Source: Haliotis asinina
Lineage: Eukaryota > Mollusca > Gastropoda > Lepetellida > Haliotidae
Reading direction: 5' to 3'
NCBI RefSeq assembly: GCF_037392515.1
Contig: NC_090280.1
Location: 17,548,001 to 17,612,000 of the forward strand
Length of the DNA: 64,000 nt
The notes under the pieces are model-generated. The model was not told where the DNA came from and made no database searches. It saw nothing but the letters and a program-made list of their open reading frames with translations. A program made the translations under genes and the position numbers. This document shows positions 62,101 through 64,000 of the stretch, one piece after another (position 1 is the stretch's first letter; each line of letters opens with the position of its first letter).

Positions 62101-63652
62101 TTTTGTTCCATTTACACCACAACCACATCCTAAACTTGAAATATTAGGATTGTGTAATGGACCCTTGATTTTCATATTTTTTTTCCCCACAAATATACAA
62201 GGTGACGTACCAGCTTCTCCATTCCCAGACTGAATTTGGGCAGGAGTTCTTTGATCGCCACAACCCAGCGCTTGATCTTGTCTTTGCGACGTCTCTCCAG
62301 GACATTGTGACTGAGACGTTTCCGATCCTTCTCCTCCAAGCTGGTCACATAAACAACAATGTTGTTAGACTAAGTGTATAAGCATGCAAGAGAGCGAGAT
62401 TTTATGCATCCCTCAGCAACATTCCAGTAATATCAGAGTAGGAGGTCAAATGGGTTTCAGACATTGTACCAAGTGGATGCATCAACCACTCAGTTACTGC
62501 ATCCGCCTGCTGCGTGCCTGACTATAGTTAACACATTGACTTTCTACCACCAGAATGCTTGTGTTATCAAATTTAATAGAATTTGCTACTACAAGTTATC
62601 TCATAGCTACATGAGATGAATTTCAAAATAAATTTCAGATATTGGCAAAATAGCCACAAGAAGTAATTCTCTCCTGGTGGCAACAAAGGTCTCTAGTAAC
62701 TAGTATTCCTGATCTTCAATGGTTTTTCAATTTGTTTCTCGGGGGTGGGGGACTGCAAGGGCTGCTTCCTTGTGTCCACTCCATGTTGTTAGTCATATCA
62801 CTGGTTGGTCTGACGTGACCTGTAATGGTGTTTGGTCAGATCTTTGTGTAGTAAGAGGAAGCACTAACAAAATGACCACAAAATTATTAACATTTTTAAA
62901 GTCCATCATCTGCAAGTGTAAATGTAGGTCCAAACATCTTAAGAGTGAGTGAGTGAGTGAGTGAGTGAGTGAGTGAGTGAGTGAGTGAGTGAGTGAGTGA
63001 GTGAGTGAGTGAGTGAGTGAGTGAGTGAGTGAGTGAGTGAGTGAGTGAGTGGGTGGGTGGGTGAAGTTTCACACCGCTTTTTAGCAATATTCCAGCAATA
63101 TCACGGCGGGGGACACCAGAAACTGGGCTTCACACATTGTACCCATGTGGGGAATCGAACCCGGGTCTTCCGCGTGACGAGTGAACGCTTTAACCACTAG
63201 GCTACCCCCATCACTCCTCTTAAGAGAAGAACAGAGCACACCACTGAAAAATGAAACAAATTCAACCAAATGAAAATATAAGATACTACTTTGAAGAATG
63301 AAAATAATCTTTTCCTCAACCTTCAGACAAGAGTGTATGGTTTTACGCCACTTATCAATATTCCAGCGATTTCACAGTGAGAGACATCAAGAAAGGACTT
63401 CACACCTTGTAAAAAATTTGGGGAATCAAACTGGGTCCCCGGCTTAACGAGGGAGCACTGTAACTACTCATCTAACCAATGCCCCTACCTTCAGGAAAGG
63501 AAATTCCACAGCGGAAGTCAACAAAATCAACTTTAAGAGAACAAGTGTTGGTGCTTACTTGGAGGAGTCCTCTGGAGCATGTATCCAGAGCTGTTGGTCA
63601 TCTTCCAGATCTCCGTTCATGCTGATGGGACTGCTGCCATCTTCCCCACATC
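52162..63652 (-). CDS. USF3: USF3-type basic helix-loop-helix zipper protein (N-terminus beyond window)
   Basis: Six exons in minus order: 63652-63559, 62340-62211, 61626-61530, 60414-60331, 59933-56872, 56100-52162 (7,406 nt, about 2,468 codons). All junctions are GT-AG and in frame. The bHLH starts EEKDRKRLSHNVLERRRKDK and continues with helix 1 (WVVAIKELLP), helix 2 (DIMEKACSYIKELQ) and a short zipper (NEKLLQNCGGEVQ, EEIEKLKKELSDVHAERDRL). The basic region keeps His and Glu for E-box contact but has Lys where class B proteins have Arg, as in vertebrate USF3 (HNAVERHRKKK, from memory). The next words (SAMQDPSYQWKSRNQ) match the USF3 'YDDPTIHWKGN' segment. The rest is Gln/Ser/Pro-rich, ending in conserved-looking FQIPNLPPSPSRN and PLNFSMHEH. 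A nuclear E-box-binding regulator is expected. The first exon(s) and start codon lie to the right of 64000. Confidence 0.85.
56165..56325 (+). repeat. SINE-B, plus orientation
   Basis: cccgtgaagatcctcgttag, aattggtcttcagccacata, actgacttggttgacatgtc and tgtagatcaatgttcat. Confidence 0.75.
56326..56540 (-). repeat. SINE-B, minus orientation
   Basis: gcactcgccatgctacatgg, tcaagtctggaccacacaat, acaagcatcgatctacacat, acgatcccgttagttgcctc and acaagcatgggttgctgaaa. Confidence 0.78.
56872..59933 (-). CDS. USF3: USF3-like gene fifth visible exon: giant Gln/Ser-rich exon
   Basis: Acceptor ccttttgttctag, phase 1 start (GLSAMQDPSYQWKSRNQSKP), donor gttagt, phase 0 end. 1,020 codons. There is a Ser/Asp patch (SCSSVPSDTFVADISSSSSS), then Asn/Gly/Met-rich sequence with several short 'NGQMI' repeats (VMNGNGQMILPM, VINQNGQMIVIN, LPNGQIIPVV, IGPNGQIQQTP), then a glutamine run (QQLQQQQQLLQQQLQIQLQQ) at 57960-58045. 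The NGQ(M/I)I words recur about five times and are hydrophobic islands in an otherwise disordered chain. Confidence 0.85.
60331..60414 (-). CDS. USF3: USF3-like gene exon: zipper part
   Basis: Acceptor gcctctttcag, donor gtgaag. Encodes EEIEKLKKELSDVHAERDRL then LEIIRNA, a heptad-like coiled coil continuing from helix 2. Enters and leaves in phase 1. Confidence 0.82.
60485..61212. repeat. 48/51-base minisatellite in a USF3-like intron
   Basis: About 13 units built from gtgtggtatggagtatgctt, gggtggagttgtgtgtgagg and atgttgtcctg. Units with 'gtcctg' are 48 bases and those with 'gttgtcctg' are 51; both are multiples of three. Open frames therefore run through it on both strands (minus: HPHTQLHPNMLHTTPGQ units). 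It sits between two exons that join in frame without it, so I treat it as intronic. Confidence 0.9.
61530..61626 (-). CDS. USF3: USF3-like gene exon: helix 2 and start of zipper
   Basis: Acceptor accatggttacag, donor gtaggc. Encodes SHGDIMEKACSYIKELQDKN then EKLLQNCGGEVQ. The words match USF3 helix 2 ('ILDQAFKYITELKRQNDELLLNGG', recalled) in length and order. Phase 0 in, phase 1 out. Confidence 0.85.
61627..62210 (-). other. USF3-like intron with a SINE-B tail fragment
   Basis: 62038-62100 carries the tail words gctgcactcggcaatattcc and tgccaatctgtaaataat in minus orientation. The rest is unremarkable. Confidence 0.6.
62211..62340 (-). CDS. USF3: USF3-like gene exon: basic region, helix 1 and loop
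   Basis: Acceptor tttatgtgaccag, donor gtacgt. Encodes LEEKDRKRLSHNVLERRRKD then KIKRWVVAIKELLPKFSLGM and EKL. His, Glu and Arg for CANNTG contact are present (H-N-V-L-E-R). Phase 2 in, phase 0 out. Confidence 0.88.
62392..62520 (-). repeat. SINE-A, decayed
   Basis: cagcaacattccagtaatat, gtcaaatgggtttcagacat and acattgtaccaagtggatgc. Confidence 0.62.
62943..63215 (-). repeat. SINE-A with a 27-unit (GAGT)n tail; youngest-looking copy
   Basis: (GAGT)n at 62943-63050, then tttagcaatattccagcaat, atcacggcgggggacaccag, aactgggcttcacacattgt, gaatcgaacccgggtcttcc and ctttaaccactaggctaccc. All landmarks are close to what I take as the family consensus, so this is a recent insertion, in the sense direction of the USF3-like gene. 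Confidence 0.9.
63330..63490 (-). repeat. SINE-A
   Basis: tggttttacgccacttatca, atattccagcgatttcacag, gggaatcaaactgggtcccc; A-box part worn. Confidence 0.72.
63559..63652 (-). CDS. USF3: USF3-like gene first visible exon: acidic segment before the bHLH
   Basis: Acceptor gtttctcctgcag, donor gtaagc. Encodes CGEDGSSPISMNGDLEDDQQ then LWIHAPEDSSN, acidic and leading into LEEKDRKRLSHN. Enters in phase 1, so a further 5' coding exon is expected. The internal Met could serve as a start only in a shorter isoform. Confidence 0.72.
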
Positions 63653-63667
63653 CTGCAGGAGAAACAT

Positions 63668-63760
63668 AAGTGAGTGAGAGAGAAAGTGAGCGAGCTAGCT
63701 TAGTTTTACGCTGCCTTGAGCAAAATTCCAGAATCTTTGGTTTGGGACACTTTAAAATTA
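63668..63760 (-). repeat. SINE-A tail-end fragment
   Basis: gtgagtgagagagaaagtga, gcttagttttacgctgcctt, gagcaaaattccagaatctt. Confidence 0.6.
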
Positions 63761-63814
63761 TGAAAAATGAAACTCATTCAGCATCATATTTGCATGAGAA
63801 GATTGTAGAAGCAA

Positions 63815-63945
63815 GTGAGTGAGGTTTATTTTAAGCAACATTCTAGCAATATCATGGTAGGGGGACATCAGAAATGGGGAATCAAAACTGGGTCATCAGC
63901 ATGATGGGTGAAAGCTTCAACCACTAAGCTACCCAACCGCCCCTT
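63815..63945 (-). repeat. SINE-A
   Basis: gcaacattctagcaatatca, gggacatcagaaatggggaa, tcaaccactaagctacccaa; the middle is shortened. Confidence 0.7.
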
Positions 63946-64000
63946 GTGTTATGTTAAAATTATTATAATTATTGATGACTGTGTCGGTACAACCAATCAT

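Overview
The window is animal nuclear DNA, most likely from a marine gastropod, and I infer an abalone (Haliotis). The evidence is three or more intron-containing genes with GT-AG introns, moderate AT content, and very many short tRNA-like SINEs ending in (GAGT)n/(ACTC)n tails of the kind I associate with abalone genomes. Mariner/Tc1-type DNA transposons, MITEs and minisatellites fill the remaining space. Nothing bacterial or viral dominates.

Three genes can be built with matching intron phases. (1) Plus strand, 2117-11824: a secreted protein with a signal peptide, a C-type lectin-like domain, about 1,080 residues of Ser/Thr-rich mucin-like sequence in one 3.5 kb exon, and a short Cys-containing PAN/apple-like C-terminal exon. 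All three introns are phase 1. (2) Plus strand, 14986-32407: a nine-exon, 876-residue protein with a long low-complexity N-terminal half and C-terminal ankyrin repeats, best matching the nuclear I-kappa-B group (I-kappa-B-zeta/Bcl3 type). (3) Minus strand, 63652 down to 52162: a USF3-type basic helix-loop-helix-zipper protein with two giant Gln/Ser/Pro-rich exons; its N-terminus lies beyond the right edge. A possible fourth gene touches the left edge on the minus strand (Tyr-rich terminal exon, 141-319).

Layout: 1-2116 is non-coding apart from that exon. 2117-12046 is the lectin/mucin gene with a mariner in its last intron. 12050-14985 is intergenic with a CRE-like cluster. 14986-34023 is the ankyrin gene, whose introns hold a (CTA)n block, three related minisatellite arrays, a decayed BED-finger fragment and an array copied from its own exon and splice donor. 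34024-50840 has no convincing gene but holds MITEs, a nearly intact Tc1-like transposon and SINEs. 50844-64000 is the USF3-like gene, convergent with the ankyrin gene.

SINE families used below (my own labels): A has a tRNA-like head with A and B boxes; its sense strand reads TAGCCTAGTGG, then GGTTCGATTCC, and ends in (ACTC)n. B is about 220 bp with a different body but the same tail. C is a shorter repeat with a B-box-like GGTTCGAATCCC. The three genes are not obviously functionally coupled, although a lectin and a nuclear I-kappa-B both fit innate immunity.
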